Source: Welwitschia mirabilis
Taxonomy: Eukaryota; Gnetophyta; Gnetopsida; Welwitschiales
Direction of reading: 5' to 3'
Length of the DNA: 38,088 nt
NCBI GenBank assembly: GCA_051453625.1
Contig: JBOZIK010000001.1
Span: 33,410,776 to 33,448,863, forward strand
Part shown: positions 24,502 through 33,752 of the stretch, in pieces
Layout of the letters: the number at the start of each line of letters is the position of its first letter
Numbering within the stretch: the first letter of the stretch is position 1
Position numbers and translations under genes: made by a program
Notes under the pieces: model-generated
Database searches by the model: none
Told to the model about the DNA's origin: nothing
What the model saw: the letters and a program-made list of their open reading frames with translations, nothing else

Positions 24502-27500
24502 CTGAAATGTAATACCATATGGATCATATTTCAATAATGAAATTGTCAAAGCAGTTGGCAAGCCAATTCACATAAAAATGGAGTACAAGAAGTGCAGGCA
24601 AATGCAAGGAGCCTAATGAAGAAAGCCCATGGTGATATAGTTGTGGAACTATAATAGCCTAGGAGAAATTAGCATTAAGCACAGAGGCAAGCTCATGATG
24701 TTTTGAATTGACCCATAATCATATCAACTTCTGTGATTTTTGGAGGCATAAAAGATTTCTTCTTGAGCACCCACCTCTGTGGATGCCACGAACCATGTAA
24801 ATGTTGATTATGACTGGCTACCACTTAAGCAAACTCTAACGGATGGATTAGCAGAAAATGCATTCTTAATAACCTTCACCCTGACTATTCTTGAAAATCT
24901 CTAGTTTACATTTCTAACCGGAAATATTTATTTTGCCTTGATCATGAGAAGCTGGATGAGAGAAGCTGGATGAGGTAGATCTAATATTAGGATTCTATGA
25001 TTCCATGTTAGTATGATATAGCAATACACTATTACATTTCTCAAGGAGCTTCAATTTTATTCACCATAATACAAAATTTCAAAACTTGTTTATTGAAAAA
25101 GCTGTTGAAATATATAACCAGACATGGTGGCTTGTCGTACTTGCCCGGTGAAGACCACTAACAGTCGTTGCTCCAACTGAGATACCAGCTGAGGATTTAC
25201 CAAGACATTTTCGACATCCAGTCGTAATGGTTTCCCAGGCAAACTAGTAGTAAACTTAATTCCAGGATAAAGGCCTCCAATCTGATCTTGCCAGCCTCCA
25301 CCTGTGCCCATCAATTGTTCTAAAACCAAGACAAGCCTAGCCACATTCTCATTGCTCTCGTCTCCATCAATGATCTGCATGAGACCTTTCACCACAGCAG
25401 CTGCAAGGATACTAGATGTTCCCAGTCCACTACCCCGTGGCACATTCGCCCATGTTTTAATTTCAAGAGCTCTCTTTCCAACAACCTTCTCCAATACATT
25501 TTCCATTTGAGTTACCATCAGTGCAGCTTTAACCAGGCGAAACTTGTCTTCCTCAGGAAATGGTGGAGAGATGGAGCTGAGGTCATTAATATGCAACTTA
25601 TTTCCAGAATCATCACACATGAAAACTCCATTTCCTGATGTCATGACGATTTCTGCACCAACAGGACAGATTCCATCCAGATGTATGGCCATGTTGAGAA
25701 CATACCCAGTTCTCTCCAAGCTCCAAGGTGGTGTATCACTCCAGCCACCGGCAAAGTCAACACGAACCGGGAGTCTAACAGAGGCCTTTTTGATGATATA
25801 TGTTTCACTTGATGGAATTTGATACCCATTCTGATCAGACGTTGGTGCATCTGTAGGGCTGAGAAACCTTGGGGGCTGATCTGGTCACAATCATAAAGAA
25901 GTATTACAATTTGATCTGTCAATTCAAAAGAACATACATTGATGAACTGGTTTAATATGAAGCGTAATACATACATCTAATGCTCTAATAATATTTACCT
26001 CCCAAGTCTTGTCTCACAGCTGTAGCAGTTTCAGAAGCAACTGCTTCCCATACCATTTCTTCAACTGCTTTCGCTTTGTTCTCCTCCCCACAAGCTCTGA
26101 ACAGGTCCACCTTGGCTTGATATACCCTGCTTTGTGGGAGGTTCATCAGATTTCTAGTCCCTGGATCAGGACAGAGAGTAAGAAAGTCCTTGCAAATACT
26201 AACACCAGCTGTATCTCCCTCCAGTATTTCTGCACAGAGTCTAGATAAATTACGACCAAGAAGACCATAGCTTATGCAAGCTCGAGCAATACCAGCCGCC
26301 AACTTTGCACGGTGATTGCTGGCTTCTGAACAAAGATGTTGATAATCTATATTGCGATGAATTTCTTCCAAACTAACCCTGTTAGATTGTTTCCACAGCT
26401 GCAGCATTCTGTCCCTTGGAGCGGAATGAAGCCCCATAAGCCACATAATCACTTGCAGATTTTCAGACCTCTGCAATGTTGGAAAAAGTTTTGCATTCCA
26501 CAGGCACTTAGGATCTTGTGTGTGACCCCATATATCGCATTCCTGAATACCTAGTTCCTTAAAAATTTCCTCCCAAACCTTTCCACAGAATGTACCCCCA
26601 CTTTTTATAGTAGTTTTTGGATTGTCCTCTATACCACAACAGAGAATAACCCTTGATCCATCCCCTAACAAAGGAACTTCCCAGATACAGTGACGATCAG
26701 GGAGCAAAAGTAAAGGGCTAATTCCAGCATCCGCCATGTTCCTCGGCTCTAAATGGAGGCCTACTACAATACATCTAGAGCCTATCTGGACCCCACTGGA
26801 CAGTGTTGAATCAAAAATAAGTGTCTCATCCCCAACTGATACCCCAGTTGCAATCTCACTTGAGAGTATAACAGCCGATGTTGCTAGGTCACAGAATGTT
26901 GATGCTGGTATAGAACTTAAATGCCTTCGAGCAATTCGGCCTGCACTGCCTTCACCCAAATGATCCAATACCTCACTCGTAGTCCCAAAATGCAAAAACA
27001 ATAAATCCTCTGCAACATAAGTTTAAGAAAGCATGAATTGAAAAGCTAAAATTATATGAAATGACAGATGGTCGCTAAACAGAATCGAATCATTGAATAA
27101 AAGTAGTTGTAACGTTAGAATACTTTCTTTAACAGCAGAATACTCAAAAAATTGGAAAAGGAACCATTCTTTAGTCCAAAACCAATTTCACTCCACAAAA
27201 CAGTTCGAAAGAGAGATGGAACACAATCTCGTTTGAGGTTAGTGGCTTGCATGAGGTTTAACAAGTCATGCAAACTTGGCCCCCAGCCATTTTGAGGTTA
27301 TTTTTCAAACTTATCATTTTGTCTAATTAAAAGACTTCCTCTCCAATTCAAAAATGAAACTCAAATTCTGAGCTGGTTTTTCAGAGATATTAGATAACAT
27401 TGTCTCATTCGCAAAGGTCCAACTTTTTCTAAAGTACATTCTAAAAAGAAAATAGTTTTAAGAAAATAAAAGCATTTGTCAAGTATCACAATCCTCCTGA

Positions 27501-27677
27501 TTTGCAATTTAAAAGAGGAAAAGCTCACTTAAACTCATTGTTATGGATAACTTTCCTACAGAAAGGCCATCTAAGCCTAATGTTTGTAATCATTCACATT
27601 TGGACATGTGTATAATTTCATTTACCTGTTGCCTCAGAGTCCCTTATCCTAGAGAAATCAACTTCACTTGTAGCCAT
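24115..27677 (-). CDS. FKGP: bifunctional L-fucokinase/GDP-L-fucose pyrophosphorylase (FKGP), N-terminally shortened gene model
   Basis: Four exons on the minus strand (27677-27626, 27009-25999, 25880-25141, 24501-24115) join in frame through GT-AG introns to 729 residues. FKGP is the cytosolic L-fucose salvage enzyme: its kinase half makes L-fucose 1-phosphate from L-fucose and ATP, and its pyrophosphorylase half makes GDP-L-fucose with GTP. Residues about 19-355 match the later part of the pyrophosphorylase/fucokinase region (FLHFGTTSEVLDHL, LPDRHCIWEVPL, CLWNAKLFP). Residues 391-729 are the GHMP kinase, with LPVRVDFAGGWSDTPPW (391-407), PRGSGLGTSS (502-511) and LVGAGGGG (688-695) all intact. 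Known plant FKGPs have about 1050 residues; the first third or so, including the nucleotidyltransferase active site, is missing here. Exon 1 is not a known FKGP N-terminus. The gene may be truncated, may have a real short isoform, or its true 5' exons may lie outside the window. Confidence 0.9.
25141..25880 (-). CDS. FKGP: FKGP exon 3 (start and core of the fucokinase domain)
   Basis: 740 bp, residues 355-601, following an intron of only 118 bp (25881-25998). It carries GHMP motif 1 (VDFAGGWSDTPPW) and the ATP-binding glycine loop PRGSGLGTSS, followed by ESNENVARLVLVLEQLMGTG and GGWQDQIGGLYPG. It ends at VVFTGQ with a CAA/GTACGA junction. No stops or frameshifts. Confidence 0.94.
25999..27009 (-). 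CDS. FKGP: FKGP exon 2 (pyrophosphorylase C-terminal part and linker)
   Basis: 1011 bp, open throughout, between the acceptor TTGCAG at 27010-27015 and the donor GTAAAT at 25998. It encodes residues 18-354 of the model. Strong family matches start at FLHFGTTSEVLDHL and run to the end of the exon (SRVYQAKVDLFRACG, ETATAVRQ). In plant FKGPs this lies directly after the nucleotidyltransferase fold. The true acceptor could be two bases further in (after GCAGAG), which would break the frame with exon 1. Confidence 0.92.
27626..27677 (-). CDS. FKGP: FKGP exon 1 (proposed, 17 codons)
   Basis: ATG at 27677 in a good plant context (AGAAAATGGCT) encodes MATSEVDFSRIRDSEAT plus one base, followed by a GTAAAT donor. 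The phase (1) fits the acceptor of exon 2 exactly, giving a split GAG codon. This exon is a prediction from splice sites and frame only, since the peptide has no recognised homology. It could be chance or an alternative first exon. Confidence 0.5.
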
Positions 27678-28347
27678 TTTCTGTGTCTCTTTCGGTGTAC
27701 GTCAATCTGCTAATGCATATATTTCACAGCTCAATATAGATTTCATCATTGGGTATTTACCATTTTGGCCTTTGGATAAAGAGCCAACACATTAATTTCT
27801 CTTTAAAACATCATGGATTATCTTATTTCACAAATCCTATTACAATGTAAGAAGCTCTTCGAAGCCGTACTCAAAGGATTGAAAAGATTTCAAATGTCAA
27901 TGCTCATTTCATTTGTATTGAAGGGTTGTTATCATAACAAGAACCTTTGCCAACTTGAAAACTCATTGAACTAGCAAGACATAATTGATCTCAGTTTGCA
28001 GACAATGGCATTTGTCAGTTTCAAGAATAACAACTTTCTTAACTAGCAACCAAGAGAGGAGGCAAATAAAACTTCTATTATTTGCTAACTATTAGGTTTA
28101 CTCTTACAACCTGTGCATGTTTGGAGAAAAAGTTGAAAGTTGGTTCATACATTGCTAACAACAAGAGTGTTTAGCTCTCTGAAAATAGGAGTTGCACCCA
28201 ATTTCTTCCTTGGCACCCACATAGCTGTTTCTTACAAGGGTTTCAGAAAGCAAAGGGTTCCTGCCTTAAAGAACCTGCAACCCTTATGTGTAGAGGAACA
28301 GGGAAGGCCAGACATACCCTATGGAAACTAAAATGTGCCACTTGTTA
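27678..28347. other. 5' flank of FKGP, no gene seen
   Basis: No coding sequence for the missing FKGP N-terminus was found on the minus strand. It is AT-rich. A TATA-like TATATGCAT on the minus strand near 27722-27714 is weak. The far end abuts the copia 3' LTR, which points toward FKGP. Confidence 0.5.
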
Positions 28348-28706
28348 TGAAAATAAGCAAAGATAACAATGTTCAAGCCCTTTTTATGCTACTTCCTCGA
28401 ACCAGCACAGAGCTCTATTACATCAATTGCCAAACCCTCATTCACAAAGAACACAAGCCATTCCTTTAGCTCAACCCGCAAAGTGAGATTGCAAATGGTT
28501 CCAAGTTTCCAAACACAACCCCACCTTTGCAAGGAAACTCTATCCTCCTTTTATAGCCTTAGGTAGCTTTAGGGTTTGATACAAAGCCTTAAATTAACAT
28601 TGACCCTACATCTCCCTTCCCCCCCTTTGACTTTATTTTTAACTCTATCGCATAGAGTCACTTTTAACATAAAAGAGGAAATATAAGGTTTGGCTTCATA
28701 ATAACA
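28348..28706 (-). repeat. copia 3' LTR (about 359 bp)
   Basis: Homologous to 34989-35356. On the minus strand it starts TGTTATTATG directly after the PPT. TATAAAAG at 28555-28548 is its TATA box. It lies 671 bp upstream of the proposed FKGP start codon and in the same orientation. The low-coordinate boundary (28348 or 28343) is uncertain by a few bases. Confidence 0.72.
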
Positions 28707-28717
28707 ATCTCCCACTT
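28707..28717 (-). other. polypurine tract of the copia element
   Basis: The minus-strand sequence AAGTGGGAGAT immediately precedes the 3' LTR. This is the form typical of plant copia elements, where it primes plus-strand DNA synthesis. Confidence 0.75.
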
Positions 28718-28794
28718 AAAGGCAAACCTCCTACCTTTCAAGAAGCATACAACAAAAAAGCAATCTAAAGAGTTACGTTAGTTATAGACAAGCT

Positions 28795-29240
28795 TCATGT
28801 CATAAAGTTGCAAGTCCAAACAATGAAGTGCAAAACCAATGCTTCCCCACAGGTAGAACCTTTGTCAAATACAACAACATTGTCCTTTCTACGAATCTTC
28901 TGAATCTGCACATAACCATTCTCAATCACTTCATGAACATGGTGGAACCTCAGGTCAATACGCTTTAGTCTTAGCATGATAAGCAGAATTTTTAACTAAG
29001 TAAAGAGCACTTTGACTATCACAAAACAAAGTGTAATTCTCTTATGTCTTCCCCAAAAAATCGACAAAATGTCTTGGCCACAACATTTCCTTATATGTTT
29101 TCATCAAAGCAATGTATTCAGATTCTGTTGTGAATAAAGTTGCCATTGATTGAAGCCATGATAAACAACTATCAGCAACTCCACCAAGAGTCAAAACATA
29201 ACCTATGGTGGAACCTCCAATGTCCACATTAGCAACAAAT
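28795..29240 (-). pseudogene. copia RNase H domain
   Basis: The minus-strand frames encode GGSTIGYVLTLGG, TTESEYIALMKTYKEMLW and LRLKRIDLRFHHVHEVIENG. These correspond to the copia RNase H blocks (R-S-T-x-G-Y, S-T-[TA]-E-A-E-Y and the T-K-H-I-D-[VI]-R-x-H motif). The two open parts, 29227-29042 and 28977-28795, are joined through a stop near 29041. The domain would remove RNA from the RNA-DNA hybrid during replication; it is inactive here. Confidence 0.78.
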
Positions 29241-30240
29241 CTACATCAACATCTCCTACTACTTGGAGGCTTCCTCCTTCAAACTGCAACCTATGAGATT
29301 GATCATCTTTTAAGTACTTCAAGATTTTCACTTAAGTGCTAGCTAATGAGTCCAGCTAGGATTACTCATAAACATATTAGCCACTCCCACTACATGGGCA
29401 ACGTCTAGTTGTGTGCACAGCATGGCATACATCAATTTTCCAACTATTCATTTCTATGGGATTGATTCGATTCACCTGTTGTCCTCTAAAGATTGAGGGT
29501 AATCCTTCTTGCTCAATCTAAAGTGAGATGCCAATGGAATACTCAAGAAATGGGCAATTGCCAAACCGAAACACTCCAAAACCTTAGACATATAATCCTC
29601 CTAGTTGAGCCACAGGAGTTTAATAGTTCTGTCCCTGATTATCTTCATCTCAGGAATTTACTTGGTTAGCCCCAAATCCTTCATTTCAAGATGCTTATCC
29701 ATTTCATGCTTCAGGAGTTTAATTTCACCCTTCTCATTTCTTGCTAAATCATCAACATACAATATGAACATGGTAAACTTACCTCCCACTTGCTCGGAGA
29801 AATAAACATAGTGCTCTAGTTTGCATTTGCTGTACTATTGCATTTTCATAAATTACTCAAACTTCTTATACCACTGTGTAGGGGCTTGGTTAAGACCATA
29901 CAGAGTTTCTGTTAACCAGCATATGAAATTAGGATGCTTGAGATAAACAAAACCTTCTAGTTGAATATAGGTTTTTTCCTTCAAGATTCCCAAGCAAGAA
30001 GGTAGTTTTAATGTCAAGCTACTCTAGTTCCAGATCTAAACAAGTAGTCAAAGACAAAGCAATTTTGATGGAAAGATTGCTTAGCAATTAGAGAAAGGAT
30101 CTCAGTCAAATCTATACTTGGTTTTTGTTTAAAACCCTTTACCAAAAGTCTTGCCTTGTACTTGGCAAGACCATGCAAATCTTCGTTAGTCAAAAGAGCC
30201 ATCTATTGTGTAGTTTTTTCTTAACCTTTGGCAGCTCCAC
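29241..30240 (-). pseudogene. copia reverse transcriptase domain
   Basis: KYKARLLVKGFKQKPSIDLTE (about 30167-30100) matches the N-terminal K-Y-K-A-R-L-V-A-K-G block. FILYVDDL contains the YVDD catalytic motif at 29759-29748, followed by EMDKHLEMKDLG (about 29710-29675). Stops and frameshifts interrupt the frame repeatedly. Confidence 0.78.
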
Positions 30241-30860
30241 TAGTCCCCATGTGTGATTAGCCATAACTAATTCCCACTTATCATGCGTTGTAGCCTCCCA
30301 TTGCTTCCAATCATTGCATGAACTTGCTTTAGCAAAACATAATTTAAACAAGGAGAATATCTATCGAGTTGCTTTGTGACCCAAGCAAACCTCCTCAACC
30401 GTTGTCAAGAAGCCTCTTCTTTTTCATTTTGAGCTTTTTGCTCTTCCTGTTCTACATCCATGTTATCTTCTTGTTTGACTTAAGGAATGTCTTCATTGCT
30501 AGATGTATCTTCCTATTGCTCATTTTTCATTATCATTGTCATGAGTAAACACGTGGGTAGACTCATTTTGAGGAAGCCAAAACCAGGTGTTTTGTCATCT
30601 TGATTCTCAACCAACGTTGGATGAATACGAGATTTAGATTAAAGTACCTTAGTCTTCTTTGTCTAATGTGCCTCAAATGTCTATGCCACAAGTTGGAATT
30701 TTTTGTAACAGTAGCCACCTCTCACTATTTCATACTAGCAGCACATGAAGAATATACATGGAAACCTCTTTAGCTCCTTTCAAAACTGTCATAACACCCG
30801 TGTTGATTTTCCATGTACCATCAACAAGGAAAGCTTGTAGTCCAACTGATCAAATTGCCC
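30241..30860 (-). other. copia segment where integrase should be: deletion scar
   Basis: Only about 620 bp lie between the post-protease segment (VPEITKSLLSIGQ, about 30896-30860) and the start of reverse transcriptase, whereas copia integrase needs around 1 kb. No D-D-E core or zinc region was seen. The acidic, charged stretch near 30500-30400 (EQEEQKAQNEKEEA) fits the integrase-RT linker. Confidence 0.55.
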
Positions 30861-31199
30861 AATCGATAATAAACTCTTAGTGATTTCTGGAACATGCTTG
30901 ACATTCTCAACTATTATTTGTCATCCATATTCTTGTTTCAATACAATAATTCTGACACCTTGAATTTGGAACTTCATACTTTTTGCAAAACGAACAACTG
31001 CAAATGAACATACCTCATAGGAACTAAAACATTTATGGTTTGGGCAAATACAAAAAGAAGCACTACTATCTAGTATCTGAGCCTTTTCCAAATCTTGGGC
31101 TACATTGGCCACTAAACCTAGGCAAATAAACATCAAACCAACGTCTCCAATTATTTGGCTTGAGCTGCTAGCTTTTTGTAGCTTCTCCCATGCTGTGTC
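30861..31199 (-). pseudogene. copia protease domain
   Basis: The minus-strand frame has LDSSASFCICPNHKCFSSYE, which matches the copia protease active-site region (W-x-[IL]-D-S-G-A-S-x-H). The catalytic D-S-G has become D-S-S. The open frame (31529-30921) is chimeric: its first 110 codons are antisense LTR of the nested element and only the last 93 are protease. The gag-protease frame resumes at the other side of the nested element. Confidence 0.75.
31195..31199. repeat. target site duplication GTGTC, left copy
   Basis: GTGTC directly precedes the TGTT end of the nested element and is identical to 33748-33752. Confidence 0.8.
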
Positions 31200-31556
31200 T
31201 GTTGCAGCAAATATTTTCAATGATGAAGTTTCTAACTTATGAAAGCAAGATTTCTCTAGATTGGGACGTCCGCCCTGTCTAATTGGGACATCCAACTTTC
31301 CATGCAGTTTTTTGTATTGGGACGTCTGTCCTGAGTAATCGAGACATCCAGAGCTGTACTCGGTTTTATAGGCAGGGACGTCCGACCCTATATACGGACT
31401 TTTATACAGGGACGTCCGACCTGATAAACTGGGACATCCAACCCTGTTCTCAGTTGCCCAGAAGCGAAGATTAAAAACAGGGACGTCCGACCTTTGTCGA
31501 TGGGACGTCCAGGAAATATTTGTTGACACGAAATTATAGTCGTTTAAAGACGTTGA
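31200..31556 (+). repeat. 5' LTR of the nested element (incomplete, runs into the gap)
   Basis: Matches the first 440 or so bases of 32737-33747 with indels. It carries five perfect GGACGTCC palindromes (31264, 31376, 31410, 31481, 31503) and several decayed ones such as GGGACATCC. Confidence 0.75.
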
Positions 31557-31656
31557 NNNNNNNNNNNNNNNNNNNNNNNNNNNNNNNNNNNNNNNNNNNN
31601 NNNNNNNNNNNNNNNNNNNNNNNNNNNNNNNNNNNNNNNNNNNNNNNNNNNNNNNN
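31557..31656. other. assembly gap (100 N, probably of unknown true size)
   Basis: Exactly 100 N inside the 5' LTR. By comparison with the 3' LTR, at least 570 bp of LTR plus the PBS should be here, so the gap length is likely a placeholder. Confidence 0.9.
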
Positions 31657-32736
31657 CATATCTAATCCAAACATTTTGAACCTGATTAATTAGCACTTCT
31701 CTTCAACACTAAAGTTAGGATGATCCATAATAGCTTGTGTTTAGGTGGTTAGGCTCCTATCCTATTGTGAAAATTCAACCTAATGGGCCCATGTAAATAG
31801 ACAATATTTAAAGCTTTATTTCAAAAGTGACCTTCTAAGGCAAGACTCAAACCTAGTGGAAGAACTACTTTCAATAGGCCCTTTGCAAGAAAGGGAGCAC
31901 GTCATAATCACCTAAATATCTAAAACTACTGATATTAAGTACGTAAATGAGGATTGTTTCTCCAAATCTTTTTAAGGGAAATCAACTTTCATTTTTACCT
32001 TTCATGTTATAGATAATTTTCTAAGGTATAAGATACTTAAATTCAATCCACTAACTTCATAGATCTAATTTGATCTCATGCAATATCCACATTGAGTTAA
32101 ATTCATCAAAATAAGTGTTCATATGGGGAGTGTGGAGGGAATGAAGCAAAATCATCTAGGAGATACCCCCTTAAAGGTATGCTAAGCTCGCTTATGGTTA
32201 TAGCCTTTGAAGCACCAAACAAGGTGTGTCTAGGGTAGCACCTATGTCATGGGAATGCCATGCTGATGCGAGTAGATGCTTAACAAATAGGTTCCCAACC
32301 CACATTACCTACAGATTCTGTGATGTAGTTAGACTCAGTTTCAGAGGAATTCTAGCATAGGTTGTTGAGTCACGAGGGGTATAACAACTCTCTAACCTCA
32401 TCATGTCTGGGAAACATGCCTATGTAATAGACAATAGGCGTAAATTATTGCCATAAAAATGATTAGCTAGCCTTCAAACATTTTAATTTAAATCAATGGT
32501 TATATGAAACTTCATGAAATTAACAACGTGGTGATCTTAGCTTGGCATTTAACTTTGAAAATTGTCTTAACAAAGTGAAATGCTTTATTACAATTTGGTT
32601 TCCCTTACATCACTTCTTAGAAGGGCACCTTCTATCCCTTCTCTTTATTTCTATATCAAAAATTAGGTGCACTTTATACAGAATTTCTAAATAATTCTTT
32701 CCCTAGGTTAGTGTATTGTCTCAAGTTGGAAGCTTT
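31657..32736 (+). other. interior of the nested element, no coding sequence seen
   Basis: All frames are closed at short intervals and no retroelement motif was recognised. Confidence 0.5.
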
Positions 32737-32800
32737 TGTTGAAACAAATATTTTCAATGATGAAATTTCTAGCTAAAGAAAACAAGATCTCTCCAGATTG

Positions 32801-33127
32801 GGACGTCCACCCACTCTAATTGGGACGTCCGACTTACCATGCGGTTTTCTATATAGGGATGTTCGCCCTGAGTAATCGGAATGTCCGGTGCCGTACTCGG
32901 GTTTATATACAGGGACGTCCGACCTGTTAAATTGGGACGCCCGACCCTGTTTGCAGATGTAATCTACTGGGACGTCCGACCTGTTAAATTGGGACGGCCA
33001 ACCCTGTATATGGATTTTTATACAGGGACGTCCAACATGCTAAATCGAGACGTCCGACCCTGTTCTCAGTTGCACAAAAACGAAGATTAAAAAACAGGGA
33101 CGTCCGACCTTTATTGATGGGACGTCC
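32801..33127. repeat. palindromic GGACGTCC array in LTR U3
   Basis: Seven perfect GGACGTCC octamers start at 32801, 32823, 32913, 32970, 33026, 33098 and 33120. At least four decayed versions (GGGACGCCC, GGGACGGCC, GAGACGTCC, GGGATGTTC) fill the intervals. The core GACGTC is the C-box type ACGT element recognised by plant bZIP factors; any binding here is inference. Confidence 0.85.
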
Positions 33128-33216
33128 GAGGAGATATACGTTAACACGAAAATATAGCCGTTTAAAAATTTTAACTGCGGTTTCCAACCTCCAACGGCTC
33201 TTGTATGTCTTGGATC

Positions 33217-33225
33217 TATATATAA
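33217..33225 (+). promoter_or_regulatory. TATA box of the nested-element LTR
   Basis: TATATATAA, 90 bp downstream of the last GGACGTCC, in a position suitable for an LTR promoter. Confidence 0.5.
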
Positions 33226-33406
33226 CTTTCATATAGTGGATTGAAATACAACAGCTTACTTTGAGGAAATATCACTTGAAGGAATTTGAGTCAATATACA
33301 GAGATCTGGACTGAACTTGTGCAATCATTCATCATCATCAAGGATTGATCTGAAGCTCTTAATGCTGATGCCCCCGTGCAATCTAGGCACCTTGCTCCAT
33401 CAAAAA

Positions 33407-33425
33407 TCTCTCTCTCTCTCTCTCT
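33407..33425. repeat. CT dinucleotide microsatellite
   Basis: Uninterrupted TC repeat of 19 bp inside the 3' LTR, downstream of the TATA box. Confidence 0.9.
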
Positions 33426-33747
33426 ATTCTTTGATTGTTGTAAGAGGCTCAAGGATTTAAGCAAAGGGGTGGAGGCCCTACAAACTCCTTGTGAAGGAGG
33501 CTTTGTAAAGATCTTGGATTAAAAGAACCAGGAGGCTGATAGCTTTTGCTCCCCCCTGAGAGTGGAGCAGGCTTCGCCGAACCACTATAAAATCTGGTGC
33601 TCTTGTTCTTCTGTTCTTTCATTTTAGTTGTTTATTCGTTTATTATTCAATATTTATGATACCAGACTTATATTTCTGCAAAAATTAATTAAAATATCGT
33701 TATTACCCTATTCAGTCCCCCTCTAGGGTGCCTGTACAATCCTAACA

Positions 33748-33752
33748 GTGTC
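33748..33752. repeat. target site duplication GTGTC, right copy
   Basis: Identical to 31195-31199 and directly adjacent to the CTAACA end. On the minus strand the copia gag frame reads through this copy into the sequence at 31199 without a shift. Confidence 0.8.

Larger units (their letters stand above)
31200..33747 (+). mobile_element. nested LTR retroelement, apparently non-autonomous
   Basis: Two LTR copies in direct orientation (31200 into the gap, and 32737-33747) start TGTTG and end CTAACA, and the whole is flanked by GTGTC on both sides. The 3' LTR reads like a plant copia LTR in plus sense: a TATA box at 33217-33225 and a CCCCCTCTAGGGTGCCTGTACAATCCTAACA-type end. About 1080 bp of interior is visible (31657-32736) with no recognisable gag or pol, which fits a LARD/TRIM-like non-autonomous element. 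However, the 100-N gap hides the end of the 5' LTR and the PBS, and no clear PPT precedes the 3' LTR. Confidence 0.75.
32737..33747 (+). repeat. 3' LTR of the nested element (1011 bp)
   Basis: Begins TGTTGAAAC and ends CCTAACA. It contains a GGACGTCC array (32801-33127) with three 56-57-bp tandem units starting near 32912, then the TATA box, a CT microsatellite, and a copia-like 3' end. It is followed directly by the target duplication. Confidence 0.82.

Noticed and set aside
25641-25976. 111-codon minus-strand ORF over the FKGP exon 2-3 junction
   Set aside because: It reads through intron 2 and then exon 3 in the wrong frame. The spliced frame gives the conserved GHMP motif instead.
26009-26963. 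Plus-strand ORFs over the FKGP exons (also 25304-25510 and 25544-25822)
   Set aside because: They are antisense shadows of well-conserved FKGP coding sequence.
31257-31510. CRISPR-like array of short repeats
   Set aside because: The GGACGTCC units are palindromic and unevenly spaced, the sequence between them is itself repeated, and the array lies inside an LTR of a plant retroelement.
32737-33747. Solo LTR interpretation of 32737-33747
   Set aside because: Its own flanks do not match each other, whereas the flanks of the pair 31200 and 33747 share GTGTC, so it is the 3' LTR of a two-LTR element.
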